NCBI GenBank assembly: GCA_017849455.1
Contig: JAFIGX010000003.1
Coordinates: 186,001-250,000 of the forward strand
Source: Pseudobacter sp.
GTDB lineage: Bacteria; Bacteroidota; Bacteroidia; Chitinophagales; Chitinophagaceae
Reading direction: 5' to 3'
DNA length: 64,000 bases
In this document: one piece after another, positions 1-9,579 of the stretch
Layout: every line of letters starts with the position of its first letter
Position numbering within the stretch: position 1 is the first letter of the stretch
Translations under genes and position numbers: made by a program
Notes under the pieces: model-generated
The model's database searches: none
What the model was told of the DNA's origin: nothing
Seen by the model: the letters and a program-made list of their open reading frames with translations, nothing else

Positions 1-1601
1 TCGAAGATGAGAAAGCCCCTGTCATGCACCAGCGCATATTCGCCATTCGCTTTTTTGAAACGGTACTCCGCTTCCCAAACCCTGGCCGTATTGTTACGGA
101 TATAATTGTTCAGCCCGTTTATGACCCTTTCGCGGTCTTCAGGATGGATGCACTGCTCCCATCGCTGGTAACTGCCGGGGGAGAGACCGGGCTTGTACCC
201 GAAGAGCGTGTAGAACCCTTCTCCCCAGTACAGGTTACTCGCCACGTCCCAGTCCCAGATAGCATCATTGGTGGCCTTGGTGACCAACAGGTAGCGCTCA
301 TGGTTCATCCTGATCCTTGCTTCGGCATTTTTGTTTTCGATGATGATGCGCAGGAGATCACCTACCCGCTCCAGGATATCGAGTTCCCGGGGAGAGGGCA
401 TTTTCGGTTGATGGTAATAGGTAGCAATGGTGGCGATCACTTCATTGTGCGCATTGAGAATGGGGAGCGACCAGCAGGAACGCAGCCCGAATTGTTTGGT
501 GAGATGGCGGTAACCATCCCATAGCGGATCGGTGTCTATATCTGTGGTGATGACCCTTTCCTTCCTGTACATGGCAGTACCGCAGGCCCCTGCCTGGGGG
601 CCGATGCGCAATCCACTGATGGCGCCGGAATATTCCGATGGCAGGCTGGGGGCCGAGAGCACTTCAATGCTGACCTGGTCTTCCCGCAGGGTGATCACGG
701 AGCAAAGCATGCCCGGGAAGAAATGCTCCAGCCCTTCCAGGAAATAATCCGTGATGGTCTTTAATGAGATGGCCGGACGGGCATTCATCTCCAGCACTTT
801 TTTTTCCAGCGCCAGGAACTCTTCATGGCTTTTCTGTTCGTGGATATCCATTACTGAGCCGATGTAGCCGAGAAAGCTGCCGTCAGCAGCATAGCGGGGA
901 AGGCTGTGGTCGATGACCCATCTGAAACCACTCGTTTTGGTATTGATCCTGTATTCAAGGACCACCGGATCTCTTTTTCTGAAATGGTTGCGGTATAGTT
1001 CGATGGCTACCGGGATATCGTTGGGGTGAATGAGTTTTGTCCAACCATCACCAGCCACATCCTCCACTGTGATCCCGGTGAATTGCAGCCAGCTTTTGTT
1101 GAAATAGATGGTATTGTCCTGCTCATCCGATACCCAGATCATGCCCGGTGAAGTATCGGCAAAAGAACGAAATAGCCCTTCTGTTCTCCTGAGCGACCGG
1201 CTGCCCGCCACAGGGCGGACAGTTTTTTTTGGAGCAGATCTGCCGGGGCGATCACTCAACAGTCCCTTCCATTGAAGGACGATCGATTTTTTTTTACCTG
1301 TGAGTTCCTGCGGAATGATGGTGATCGAAAATGGTTTGGCTGTTGTTGTTCCTTTGATATGCAGGGTGAGGGACTGGCTTATGCCGATGGTAGCGCGGCG
1401 GAGAATGGCAGGGATCTTTCTGGCGTCTTTGGCAAGCAGGAGGCCGGTAATGGCATGATGCAGGACTTCCTTCCTGCTTTTCCCGGTGAATTTAAGCAGG
1501 GGAGACTCTATAGTCATGAGATTACCCCGAAGGTCGGTCTGCCAATGAACAGGCTTTTGAAGACCTGCTTCAGGTCTCAACTTTTTAGACTGTTTGAGCA
1601 T
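1..1601 (-). CDS. PAS-PAS-GAF-PAS sensor protein, C-terminal part outside the window
   Basis: The minus strand stays open from an ATG at 1601 to the window edge, giving 533 residues without a stop; an in-frame TGA lies shortly upstream of this ATG. A degenerate PAS-like segment (about residues 20-110) is followed by a clear PAS domain (about 140-255, with GMIWVSDEQ and ending SVMDIHEQ), a GAF domain (about 275-420, with GACGTAMYRKERV and the TDIDTDPLW segment), and another PAS domain (about 430-533, with AIWDWDVASNLYWGEGF). Such stacks sense small ligands or redox state and normally feed a histidine kinase or other output domain, which would lie to the left of position 1. No membrane segment is visible, so it is probably cytoplasmic. 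The output domain, and hence the exact function, cannot be seen. Confidence 0.85.
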   Translation of the reverse strand, partial: MLKQSKKLRPEAGLQKPVHWQTDLRGNLMTIESPLLKFTGKSRKEVLHHAITGLLLAKDARKIPAILRRATIGISQSLTLHIKGTTTAKPFSITIIPQELTGKKKSIVLQWKGLLSDRPGRSAPKKTVRPVAGSRSLRRTEGLFRSFADTSPGMIWVSDEQDNTIYFNKSWLQFTGITVEDVAGDGWTKLIHPNDIPVAIELYRNHFRKRDPVVLEYRINTKTSGFRWVIDHSLPRYAADGSFLGYIGSVMDIHEQKSHEEFLALEKKVLEMNARPAISLKTITDYFLEGLEHFFPGMLCSVITLREDQVSIEVLSAPSLPSEYSGAISGLRIGPQAGACGTAMYRKERVITTDIDTDPLWDGYRHLTKQFGLRSCWSLPILNAHNEVIATIATYYHQPKMPSPRELDILERVGDLLRIIIENKNAEARIRMNHERYLLVTKATNDAIWDWDVASNLYWGEGFYTLFGYKPGLSPGSYQRWEQCIHPEDRERVINGLNNYIRNNTARVWEAEYRFKKANGEYALVHDRGFLIF

Positions 1602-1797
1602 ACGTAGCGCGAAGCCCGGACAGCTTCACAAGGAATCGGTTTGCGAATTACAGGTAAATACTTATACAAAGTACCGTAAAACCCTGTGCGATCATAAAAA
1701 TCGCATTCCTTTCTGCCTCATTTAAGGGTTTCCTCTTACATCCAGGGATTCTGGGTAGTTGCCAAGATAGTGCGAGATTATGAGATAGACAAGGATA

Positions 1798-1888
1798 GTT
1801 GACAGGTTTACAAGTTGAAAGGTTGACAAGGGGAACGCTGAATTTTGGAGTCCTCCTTGTCAACCTTTCAACTTGTAAACCTGTCAAC
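1798..1888. repeat. Long perfect inverted repeat abutting a stop codon
   Basis: Two 34-nt arms (1798-1831 and 1855-1888) are exact reverse complements around a 23-nt loop. The right arm ends on the base next to the stop codon of the SurA-like gene (1889), so the transcript of that gene would fold into a 34-bp hairpin directly after its stop. There is no run of T after the stem in the minus direction, so it is not a textbook terminator, although it may stabilise or terminate the mRNA. The arms are built from short variants of GTTGACAGG/AAGTTGA/AGGTTGACAAGG, the same vocabulary as the hairpin after infB. Confidence 0.9.
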
Positions 1889-3262
1889 TCAATTATTCGC
1901 TTTCACTGCGTATTGCATCCAGCGGTTCAGGGTGCCGCAGCTCTTGAATTCATCATCTATCATCAGGTAATAGCTGGGGATCTTGTTGGTGAACCATTTT
2001 TCCAACACTTCCTGCTTTTTAAGCTCGAGCGCACGTTGCGCCACACGGTCATAGTCGTCTTTCAGGTTTTCACGGTGTGGCTCTGTTCTCGATTTCAGGT
2101 AAACGATGCGTACGCCTTTTTTCTGGCGCTCATCAGTGAAAGGAGTGGGCTTGGAGAACTCTCCGGGTTTCAATCCTGTTTTGGCCAGCAATTCCACCAA
2201 TTCTTTGTCGAGCTGGTCCATGGTAAGATAAGACCCGCCCTGTGCGTTCTGCATGCGGCCACCGGTGAATTTGGCGATCTCATCATCGCTGTATTTCGCA
2301 ACGGCTTCACCGAAGTTGATGGTACCCGCAATAAGCCTGGAACGCACCGTATCCAGTTTGTTGACCGCTTCATTGATCTCTTCATCGGTGATCTTGGGAA
2401 TGCGCAGGATATGGCGAACATCGGCATCATCGCCATTGCGCCTTACCATTTGAATGATATGGTATCCGAATTTGGATTTGAATACGGGAGATACCTGTCC
2501 GTCTTTCAGGCGGAAGGCATTGTTGATGAAAGCAGGGTCCCAGCTTTTTTCTGTACGATTGATCGCATAACGGCCGCCACTTTCCTTACTGCCCGGGTCA
2601 TCGGTGTACAATTTGGCCAATGTCTCGAATTTCTGCAAACCACTTTCCACCTGGCGTTTGAAATCGTTCAACTCGTCGATGGCCAGTTTCTCGAGGTCGC
2701 GGCTGGCTTTGGGATATACTACGACCTGGCTGACCTCCACTTCCGATTCATAGAACCTTAAACTGTCTTTCGGGATCTTATCGAAATATTCCTTTACTTC
2801 CTGGGGAGTGATCTTCACCCCCTGAACGATATTATCGCGCATCCGTTCCGCTTTTTTCCTTTCGGTGAACGACTGCCGGAAATCTTCCTTGATCTGGTAG
2901 ATGGTACGGCCGGCAATTTCCTGTAACGCCTCTTTGGAGCCGTACATCTGGATAAACCCGCGGATCTGGTTGTCGAGCAGTGCCTCGATCTCATCTTCCC
3001 CCACTGCTATGGAATCCTTTTCAGCCTGCAGCACCAATGCTTTGAGAGTAAGCAATTGCTCCATGATATAGCAGTTAGCTTCGGCCGGTACGGGCTCACC
3101 GCGGCGTTGGCGATCGAGGATATCATTGTATACGTCAGACTTGAGGATGATCTTATCGCCTACAATGCCCACGATCTTATCCGCCACCACTTTTCTGGTG
3201 CCCTGCGCAGAAGCGGTGATCACAAGACAAACAACTGCCAGGAGAGTAAATACTTGTTTCAT
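1889..3262 (-). CDS. SurA-like periplasmic peptidylprolyl isomerase
   Basis: A 457-residue protein beginning MKQVFTLLAVVCLVITASAQ, a good signal peptide, so the ATG at 3262 is preferred over the upstream ATG at 3337. After a SurA-type helical N-terminal chaperone region come two parvulin (PpiC) domains, roughly residues 170-270 (ending FGYHIIQMV) and 275-385 (starting DADVRHILRI and containing AVAKYSDD). SurA proteins escort unfolded outer-membrane barrels across the periplasm and isomerise X-Pro bonds, which fits a lineage rich in SusC receptors. It lies 183 bp downstream of infB on the same strand, separated by a hairpin, so it may be a separate unit. The family assignment is secure; equivalence to E. 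coli SurA is inferred. Confidence 0.9.
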   Translation of the reverse strand: MKQVFTLLAVVCLVITASAQGTRKVVADKIVGIVGDKIILKSDVYNDILDRQRRGEPVPAEANCYIMEQLLTLKALVLQAEKDSIAVGEDEIEALLDNQIRGFIQMYGSKEALQEIAGRTIYQIKEDFRQSFTERKKAERMRDNIVQGVKITPQEVKEYFDKIPKDSLRFYESEVEVSQVVVYPKASRDLEKLAIDELNDFKRQVESGLQKFETLAKLYTDDPGSKESGGRYAINRTEKSWDPAFINNAFRLKDGQVSPVFKSKFGYHIIQMVRRNGDDADVRHILRIPKITDEEINEAVNKLDTVRSRLIAGTINFGEAVAKYSDDEIAKFTGGRMQNAQGGSYLTMDQLDKELVELLAKTGLKPGEFSKPTPFTDERQKKGVRIVYLKSRTEPHRENLKDDYDRVAQRALELKKQEVLEKWFTNKIPSYYLMIDDEFKSCGTLNRWMQYAVKANN

Positions 3263-3358
3263 ACTGTGAGAAGATGATATGCTCAAAAATACTTTTACGG
3301 CCAGATATTTACGGGCCGGGGCCCTGTTATTTAACAAGGTTTTAAGTTGGGTTTATAA

Positions 3359-3441
3359 GTTAACAAGTTGATAGGTTGACAAGGAGGTCTCCGAAATATG
3401 AAGATCCACTTATCAACCTATCAACTTTTGAACCTGTCAAC
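3359..3441. repeat. Imperfect inverted repeat after infB, same family as the one at 1798
   Basis: Arms 3365-3383 and 3409-3427 are complementary at 18 of 19 positions (AAGTTGATAGGTTGACAAG type), with a looser outer extension up to 3441. The element starts 4 nt after the infB stop codon. In the minus direction a few T residues lie between the stop codon and the stem. Its sequence vocabulary matches the 34-bp hairpin downstream of the next gene. Confidence 0.8.
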
Positions 3442-3445
3442 TTTT

Positions 3446-6367
3446 TTATAACGTTCTCTTTACTTCTTCTTCTTCGAATGCTTCCACGATATCGCCTACG
3501 CGGATATCGCTGAAGTTCTTTACCGTTAAACCGCATTCCATACCGGAGACCACTTCCTTCACGTCGTCTTTGAAACGTTTGAGGGAAGCCAGCTCCCCGC
3601 TTTGTCCTTCTCCCTTCGGGAATTCCACGATACCGTCGCGGATAACGCGGACCTTGGAGTTGCGCTGGATCTTTCCATCCAGTACATAACAGCCGGCCAC
3701 AGTGGCTTTGTCGAATTTGAAAACATTGCGTACCTCCACATTGGCCACGATCTTTTCCTGGATCTTCGGCTCCAGCATCCCTTCCATCGCGCTCTTGATC
3801 TCTTCGATGGCATTATAGATAATGGAGTAGAGCTTTATTTCCACGCCTTCATTTTCAGCCACGCGGGCGGCCTGCGTAGAAGGACGAACGTTGAAACCGA
3901 CCACGATGGCATCGGAGGCAGTAGCGAGCAATACATCACTTTCGGTGATGGCGCCCACGGCCTTGTGCACCACGCTCACCACGATCTCTTCGGTAGAGAG
4001 CTTCTGCAGTGAATCGCTCAACGCTTCCACTGAACCGTCCACATCACCTTTGATGATCAGGTTGAGCTGTTTGAAATTGCCCAGTGCAAGACGACGGCCA
4101 ATTTCATCGAGCGTGATATGTTTCTTGGTACGGAGGCCCTGTTCGCGCAGGATCTGTGCGCGGCGGTTGGCCACGTCCTTGGCTTCGGATTCATCTTCAT
4201 AGACCCTGAACTTCTCACCGGCCTGGGGAGCGCCATTCAGACCAAGGATCAGTACAGGTGTGGAAGGCGGTGCTTCATCGACCCTTTTGTTCCTTTCATT
4301 GAACATGGCTTTCACCCTTCCGAAGAATTGTCCGGATACCACCAGGTCCCCATGTTTCAGGGTACCGTTCTGAACAAGCACGGTAGCTACATAACCACGG
4401 CCTTTGTCGAGGGTAGCTTCGATAATGGTGCCGGAAGCTTCCCGGTCGGGATTGGCCTTGAGGTTGAGCAGTTCGGCTTCGAGGAGGATCTTTTCCAGGA
4501 GCAGGTCAACATTGAGGCCTTTCTTGGCGCTCAGTTGCTGGCTCTGGAATTTACCGCCCCACTCTTCCACCAGCAGGTTCATGCCCGCCAGTTGTTCATA
4601 TATTTTCTGGGGATTGGCCCCATCCTTATCGATCTTGTTGATAGCAAAGATCATGGGTACGCCGGCAGCCTGGGCGTGACTGATCGCTTCTTTCGTCTGA
4701 GGCATCACAGCATCGTCGGCAGCGACCACGATCACGGCGATATCGGTTACCTTGGCGCCACGGGCACGCATAGCCGTAAACGCTTCGTGACCGGGCGTAT
4801 CGAGGAATGCGATCTTCCTGCCGTTGGCCAGTGTTACTTCATAGGCGCCGATATGCTGGGTGATACCACCGGCCTCACCGGCCACTACGTTGGCACTGCG
4901 GATATAGTCGAGCAAGGAAGTTTTACCATGGTCTACGTGACCCATGATGGTCACGATCGGGGCCCTTGGCTGCAGTTCATCCTCATCATCCTCTTCGATC
5001 TCTTCCTCCATTTCCATTTGCTTTTCCATATCGATGAACTCTACATCGAAGCCGAACTCACCGGCTACCAGTTCGATCACTTCCGCGTCGAGGCGCTGGT
5101 TGATGGATACCATCAGGCCGAGGCTCATACATTTGCTGATCACATCGGCGAAGCTCACGTCCATCAGGTTAGCCAGTTCGCTCACACTGATGAATTCCGT
5201 TACCTGCAGTTTGTTGTCCTGCATCTCTTCTCCGCCTGCCTGTTCCGACATGCCCTGGCGTTTTTCACGACGGTATTTTGCTTTGAGGCTCTTACCGCGT
5301 CCGCCGGTACCGGCCAGTTTGGCCTGTGTTTCGCGGATCTTATTCTGGATCTCCTTCTCGTTGATCTCTTTTACTTCACGCTGAATAGTGTGTCTGCCGC
5401 CGCGTTGCTGGCCATGTCCACGGTTATCCCTTCTGAAATTACCACCCCCCTGCTGTTGACCATGACCATGTCCTTGTCCTTGATGGCCATGACCGCCACC
5501 CTGTCGTTGCTGATCGCCGGGCTCTCTTTTCTTGAACAGGTGGGCCGCTTTCTGTTGCGGCGTTTGCTGATCTCTCTTTTCTATGGGGATGCGCTTGCGC
5601 TTGCGTTTCTCTTCGCCCTGGCCCTGGTTGGGTTTCTGGCGATTTTCACCGCCAGTGGGCAACTGGATCTTACCCAGGATCTTGGGGCCTTCCAGTTTTT
5701 CAGCCTTGATATTTTCAATGACGGGACCTTCACTATCCTCATCCACCGGGGCTTCTTCTCCTTTTTCTTCAACGGAGGGTTGCTCTTCTGTTTTGGCTTC
5801 CGCCACCACCGGGGTCGTTTCCTCTTCGGTGACTTTGGGTTTCTCCTCTGCTACCGGTTCTTCAACAGTTTCCGGCTTGGTCTCTTCCGCTTTTTTCTTG
5901 GCTGTTTTCTTGGGCCTGGTGGAAGAATCGATGACCGACAGGTCGATCTTGTCTACCACTTTGGGGCCTTCGATCTCGGGCGCCTCCAGTTTTACCACTT
6001 CCGGTTCCTGCTGTTGAGGCTGTTCTTCCGGTTTTATTTCTTCCACTGCCGGTTTGGTGACCGGGGGCGGAGCGGGTGTTTCTTCTTCTTTTGCTTCTTT
6101 CTTGATTACAGGAGCTTCTTCTTCTTTCTTTTTCTTGGCCTCCAGGCTTCCTTTCGGCAGATCGATCTGGTCGCTTTTCAGCTTCGCCACCTTATCGCTC
6201 TGGAATTCCTGTTGCAAAGCACGATACATGTCCTCCGTCAGCTTGGACGTAGGTTTCAGGTCGTCTTTGCTAAAACCCTTACCCACCAAAAAGTCGACCA
6301 ACGTTTCTTTACCCACGTTGAACTCTTTGGCTGCGGCCATTACTCTGGGTGTTGTTGTTTCTGCCAT
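3446..6367 (-). CDS. infB: Translation initiation factor IF-2
   Basis: A 973-residue IF-2, which places initiator tRNA in the P site of the 30S subunit and promotes subunit joining with GTP hydrolysis. Residues 1-55 form the IF2 N-terminal helical domain. A long charged, proline/glutamate-rich linker follows, then a glycine/histidine/glutamine-rich stretch and a second small IF2_N domain. The G domain starts near residue 474 with [12 protein letters not shown], then DTPGHEAF and NKID; domains II-IV follow to the C terminus ([17 protein letters not shown]). It is longer than E. coli IF-2 because of the linker. It is the last gene of rimP-nusA-infB, 108 bp after nusA. Confidence 0.98.
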   Translation of the reverse strand: MAETTTPRVMAAAKEFNVGKETLVDFLVGKGFSKDDLKPTSKLTEDMYRALQQEFQSDKVAKLKSDQIDLPKGSLEAKKKKEEEAPVIKKEAKEEETPAPPPVTKPAVEEIKPEEQPQQQEPEVVKLEAPEIEGPKVVDKIDLSVIDSSTRPKKTAKKKAEETKPETVEEPVAEEKPKVTEEETTPVVAEAKTEEQPSVEEKGEEAPVDEDSEGPVIENIKAEKLEGPKILGKIQLPTGGENRQKPNQGQGEEKRKRKRIPIEKRDQQTPQQKAAHLFKKREPGDQQRQGGGHGHQGQGHGHGQQQGGGNFRRDNRGHGQQRGGRHTIQREVKEINEKEIQNKIRETQAKLAGTGGRGKSLKAKYRREKRQGMSEQAGGEEMQDNKLQVTEFISVSELANLMDVSFADVISKCMSLGLMVSINQRLDAEVIELVAGEFGFDVEFIDMEKQMEMEEEIEEDDEDELQPRAPIVTIMGHVDHGKTSLLDYIRSANVVAGEAGGITQHIGAYEVTLANGRKIAFLDTPGHEAFTAMRARGAKVTDIAVIVVAADDAVMPQTKEAISHAQAAGVPMIFAINKIDKDGANPQKIYEQLAGMNLLVEEWGGKFQSQQLSAKKGLNVDLLLEKILLEAELLNLKANPDREASGTIIEATLDKGRGYVATVLVQNGTLKHGDLVVSGQFFGRVKAMFNERNKRVDEAPPSTPVLILGLNGAPQAGEKFRVYEDESEAKDVANRRAQILREQGLRTKKHITLDEIGRRLALGNFKQLNLIIKGDVDGSVEALSDSLQKLSTEEIVVSVVHKAVGAITESDVLLATASDAIVVGFNVRPSTQAARVAENEGVEIKLYSIIYNAIEEIKSAMEGMLEPKIQEKIVANVEVRNVFKFDKATVAGCYVLDGKIQRNSKVRVIRDGIVEFPKGEGQSGELASLKRFKDDVKEVVSGMECGLTVKNFSDIRVGDIVEAFEEEEVKRTL

Positions 6368-6475
6368 TCGTTATTGTAAGACAATTTTTTGTTTCTTATG
6401 CTGTTTGCCCCTGAAAAAACTATCTTCTTCAGCCTTTCTCCTGAAACCGCTTTTCTCCTCTTTTTCTCGTGGCGC

Positions 6476-7723
6476 TTATTCTTTCTCGAATTCTTCTTTC
6501 AGGATCTTGCGTACGCTATCGATCGTTTCTTTTTCCAGGTCTGTTCTTCTTTCCAGTTCTTCAGGGGTGAGGTCCAGAACGCTGCGGGCTGTATCGCAAC
6601 CGATGCGTTTGAACTCGTCGATGATCCAGGTCTCGATCTCATCGCTGAATTCTTCCAGGTCGATATCGAATTCCTGGGGCTCACCTTCCGTATCGCGGTA
6701 CACATCAATACTAAATCCCGTCAATTCCTGCGCCAGTTTGATGTTTACGCCTTTTTTACCGATGGCCAGCGATACCTGGTCTGGTTTCAGGTATACATTG
6801 GCTTGTTTCTTATCGTTGTCGAGTTCCTGGCTGGTGATCTTGGCGGGTGTGAGTGAGCGCTGGATCAGTAACTGGATATTGTTGGTCCAGTTGATCACAT
6901 CGATATTCTCATTCTTCAATTCCCGTACGATACCATGGATGCGGCTGCCTTTCATACCTACGCAGGCGCCTACGGGATCGATCCGGTCGTCGTAAGATTC
7001 CACGGCCACTTTTGCCCTTTCGCCCGGTTCACGGACGATCTTCTTGATAACGATCAGGCCATCGAATATTTCAGGGACCTCAATTTCCAGCAATTTAGCC
7101 AAAAATGAGGGAGAGGTGCGGGAAAGGATAATTACCGGGGAGTTATTTTTTAATTCCACCTTTTTAACCACCGCCCTGATATTCTCACCTTTCTTGAAAT
7201 AATCCTGCGGGATCTGTTCGGATTTGGGGAGGATCAGCTCATTGCCTTCCTCATCCAGGAGCAGGATCTCTTTCTTCCATACCTGATAAACTTCCGCGCT
7301 GATGATCTCTCCTACGCGGTCACCATATTTTTTAACGAGCACATTTTTCTTCAGGTCACTGATACGGCTGGCCAGGGTTTGTTTGGCAGCCAGGATGGCC
7401 CTGCGGCCAAAGTCGAGGATATTGACCTCCTCATATAGTTCTTCGCCCACTTCGAAGTCGGGCTCGATCTTCACAGCATCGCTGTAGGCGATCTCGGCCA
7501 GGGGGTCCTGAACGGCGCCGTCGTCGACGATCATCCGGCGGCGGACTATTTCCAGGTCACCTTTCTCGGCGTTCACGATCACGTCGAAATTTTCATCACT
7601 GCCATATTTTTTCCGGAGCAATGTTTTGAACACATCTTCTACGACTTTCATCATAGTGGGGCGATCGATATTTTCCGCCTCCTTGAACTCCTGGAAAGCT
7701 TCAATCAGGTTTATACTTGCCAT
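6476..7723 (-). CDS. nusA: Transcription termination/antitermination factor NusA
   Basis: A 415-residue NusA: N-terminal RNA-polymerase-binding domain (residues 1-125), S1 domain (about 130-200, VGEIISAEVY...), then tandem KH domains (VGACVGMKGSRIHGIVREL; VSLAIGKKGVNIKLA). It binds RNA polymerase and nascent RNA to modulate pausing, termination and antitermination. It is shorter than the E. coli protein (495 residues) because the C-terminal acidic repeats are missing, as is usual outside gammaproteobacteria. It lies between rimP and infB on the same strand, the classic conserved order. Confidence 0.97.
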   Translation of the reverse strand: MASINLIEAFQEFKEAENIDRPTMMKVVEDVFKTLLRKKYGSDENFDVIVNAEKGDLEIVRRRMIVDDGAVQDPLAEIAYSDAVKIEPDFEVGEELYEEVNILDFGRRAILAAKQTLASRISDLKKNVLVKKYGDRVGEIISAEVYQVWKKEILLLDEEGNELILPKSEQIPQDYFKKGENIRAVVKKVELKNNSPVIILSRTSPSFLAKLLEIEVPEIFDGLIVIKKIVREPGERAKVAVESYDDRIDPVGACVGMKGSRIHGIVRELKNENIDVINWTNNIQLLIQRSLTPAKITSQELDNDKKQANVYLKPDQVSLAIGKKGVNIKLAQELTGFSIDVYRDTEGEPQEFDIDLEEFSDEIETWIIDEFKRIGCDTARSVLDLTPEELERRTDLEKETIDSVRKILKEEFEKE

Positions 7724-7798
7724 AATCTACAATTTATTGCCACAGATTGCACAGATGAACCCGGTTTTAGTTTTTTAGCTCTGCCTTATCCGTAGCGC

Positions 7799-8269
7799 TT
7801 AGAACGTTATTTGAATTTTTGTTGATTTAATATTATCAAATGGCAGCTTGTGCTGCAGTATTTCCTTTTTTTTATTCTTCCCCCTGGTCTCTTCCACTGT
7901 AATGGCATCGTCTTGTACCTCGATCATTTTTCCTTCCACCTTCATACCATCCTTGAGCAGCACTTCCACGGGCCGGCCCAGATTTTTCTTATACTGGCGG
8001 AACAATTTCAGGGGTTCATCAAGCCCTGGCGATGAGACTTCCAATGAGAAATCATCGCCGGGGAAAAGGCCGGAGCCTTCGATCTGCTTATACAGGGCCC
8101 GGTTGATGGTAATGCATTTCTCAACCGTGATACCCTGATCACCGTCCAGGAACAATTTGATGTTGTTGGTGGGTTTGATCCTGATATCTACCAGGAAGTA
8201 AGCCGGGTCGTCGGCTATTAAAGCCTTCACCATGTTTTCTACCGTCCGAATTTGCGTTTCCGTACTCAT
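7799..8269 (-). CDS. rimP: Ribosome maturation factor RimP
   Basis: A 156-residue protein with the RimP N-terminal alpha/beta domain (LFLDGDQGITVEKCITINRAL and the diagnostic LEVSSPGLDEPL) and the C-terminal SH3-like barrel (about residues 95-156). It assists 30S subunit maturation. It is the first gene of rimP-nusA-infB; the 75-bp gap to nusA holds no obvious signal. Start ATG at 8269. Confidence 0.96.
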   Translation of the reverse strand: MSTETQIRTVENMVKALIADDPAYFLVDIRIKPTNNIKLFLDGDQGITVEKCITINRALYKQIEGSGLFPGDDFSLEVSSPGLDEPLKLFRQYKKNLGRPVEVLLKDGMKVEGKMIEVQDDAITVEETRGKNKKKEILQHKLPFDNIKSTKIQITF

Positions 8270-8374
8270 ATCCGATACTGCAGGGAAATAAAGAAGGGAA
8301 CGAACCTCGTTCCCTTCTACTTCTTCTTTTGCCGTGGCAAAGTTAAGGTAAATTGGTAATTACTTCCAAATACT

Positions 8375-8472
8375 GAGGTCAGAAGTCTGACGCAGGAGGT
8401 CTGAAGCGCCCGTTTGTCGGGAACTCCAGCGTATTTTGAACATCTAGTCTCCGACTTCAGGCCCCCGACTTC
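8375..8472. repeat. Imperfect inverted GAAGTC-type repeats in a divergent intergenic region
   Basis: In the 240-bp gap between divergent rimP and the holin-like gene, blocks rich in AGGTCTGAAG/AGAAGTCTGAC (8375-8406) face complementary blocks CTCCGACTTCAGG/CCCCGACTTC (8445-8472). Pairing is partial. It resembles the other intergenic hairpins in being built from short repeated words, but it is weaker and does not abut a stop codon. Confidence 0.45.
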
Positions 8473-8509
8473 ATCGTATTTTCCTAACTTTATTCAAATC
8501 CGTTATATC

Positions 8510-8887
8510 ATGAATCAGCCTGACAACCTGGGTTCGTTTTTCAAGGAGAATAAAAGCCTGTTGAAAGAATATGTCGAAACGAAGTCGGAACTGTTCCGGC
8601 TGCAGGGCATCCGCCTTTTCTCCAAATCCATGGGGTTCCTGGTCTGGACCATTATTGCCGCCTTCATCGGGTTCCTGATCCTGATCTTCCTGGGGCTGGT
8701 ACTTGGTTTCTGGCTTTCGGAGCTCACCAATAGTTTCGTGGCAGGATTCGGCATTACCACCCTGGTCCTGATCTTCCTGTTTGTACTGATGGCAGTGTTC
8801 AGGAACAGTTTATTCGTGAATCCCATTATCAGGAAGATCATCCTCCGCGCACAGGAAGAATCGAATAATAGTGAAGAATCCGCATAA
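8510..8887 (+). CDS. Small membrane protein of the phage-holin-like (Phage_holin_3_6) type
   Basis: 125 residues, from ATG at 8510 (MNQPDNLGSFF); a possible longer start at 8414 would add a non-conserved-looking extension across the repeat region. After an amphipathic N-terminal stretch come two membrane helices (about residues 42-70 and 75-100) joined by a short loop, then a basic C-terminal tail. This is the architecture of the chromosomal Phage_holin_3_6 family. Its role is unknown and it is unlikely to be a true phage lysis gene, since no phage genes are nearby. TAACTTTA about 20 nt upstream could be a -7 element. It probably forms a unit with the next two small genes. Confidence 0.75.
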   Translation: MNQPDNLGSFFKENKSLLKEYVETKSELFRLQGIRLFSKSMGFLVWTIIAAFIGFLILIFLGLVLGFWLSELTNSFVAGFGITTLVLIFLFVLMAVFRNSLFVNPIIRKIILRAQEESNNSEESA

Positions 8888-8900
8888 AATCATCCACATC

Positions 8901-9227
8901 ATGGCTACTTCCAAAAACATCCATAGCCTGCAGTCACTGGAAAAAGAGATATACAAGCTGCAGCTCAAGGCAAAGGCCATCGAGCAAGAACTCGACGAAA
9001 ATTTCGAACACCTGCAGGACAATTTCCACGGCATGGCCTGGAATTCACTGATCCGCTACAAGCGCTCATCCCAAAGCTGGTCGGCAGGCATTGTACAGGG
9101 TATTCTAAGCCAGGAACGTTTGCAGGATGCACTGGCCAGGCTGGTGAGCTGGCTGGCCGATAAACTGTCGGAGGGGGCCGACAGCCTCCTGGACCGCCTC
9201 TTCGGCAGGAAGCACCGCGACCATTAA
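8901..9227 (+). CDS. Small coiled-coil hypothetical protein
   Basis: 108 residues from ATG at 8901, 13 bp after the holin-like gene, so probably cotranscribed. Residues 5-40 are a charged heptad-like helix (LEKEIYKLQLKAKAIEQEL), followed by an amphipathic C-terminal helix region (LQDALARLVSWLADKL) and a basic end. No catalytic motif or signal peptide is visible. I do not recognise the family; pairing with a two-helix membrane protein suggests an envelope-associated accessory protein. Confidence 0.7.
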   Translation: MATSKNIHSLQSLEKEIYKLQLKAKAIEQELDENFEHLQDNFHGMAWNSLIRYKRSSQSWSAGIVQGILSQERLQDALARLVSWLADKLSEGADSLLDRLFGRKHRDH

Positions 9228-9308
9228 TAATCCATTAGAAATGAGCAGGGGTCGCTGCTTTTGCAGGGTCTTAACAGTTTTTCGATACCCGCTTAGTATC
9301 TTTACAAC

Positions 9309-9551
9309 ATGATACGTGTTATACTGTGGGCCATCCTGGCCTACTTTATCTACAAGTTTGTTTTCAATTTCCTGGTGCCCGTTTTTAAAGTCTCCCGGCA
9401 AATGAAACGGCAGGTGAAAGAATTCCGCGACCATGTTCAGCAACAGCAAACCAATGGTAATGGCGCCAGTGCTGCACAGACCGGTAAGCCTGCTTCCGCT
9501 CCTACCAAAGAAAAGGCAGGCGACTATATCGATTTCGAAGAAGTGAAATGA
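9309..9551 (+). CDS. DUF4834 family membrane-anchored protein
   Basis: 80 residues: one N-terminal membrane helix (VILWAILAYFIYKFVFNFLVP), a basic juxtamembrane segment (SRQMKRQVKEFR), a low-complexity linker, and the conserved C-terminal end GDYIDFEEVK typical of the Bacteroidota DUF4834 family. Function unknown. TATCTTTA sits 4 nt before the ATG, so if it is the -7 element the mRNA would be almost leaderless. Confidence 0.8.
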   Translation: MIRVILWAILAYFIYKFVFNFLVPVFKVSRQMKRQVKEFRDHVQQQQTNGNGASAAQTGKPASAPTKEKAGDYIDFEEVK

Positions 9552-9579
9552 CTGGTTTCCCGACCACAGCGGCCGACAT

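Noticed and set aside
24..747. Two plus-strand open frames at the left edge
   Set aside because: They are antisense to the GAF and PAS domains of the minus-strand sensor, which carry clear family motifs.
1799..2761. A 320-codon plus-strand open frame opposite the SurA-like gene
   Set aside because: It starts in the palindrome and is otherwise antisense to a strong parvulin gene; no recognisable motif.
4118..6379. A 753-codon open frame on the plus strand, antisense to infB
   Set aside because: It lies entirely opposite IF-2, its protein is compositionally odd (very Phe/Leu-rich stretches mirroring Glu/Lys codons) and it has no motif. It is a side effect of codon bias in the real gene.
8510..9227. 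Prophage lysis cassette suggested by the holin-like gene
   Set aside because: No endolysin, structural or integrase gene is near; the family is commonly chromosomal in this phylum.
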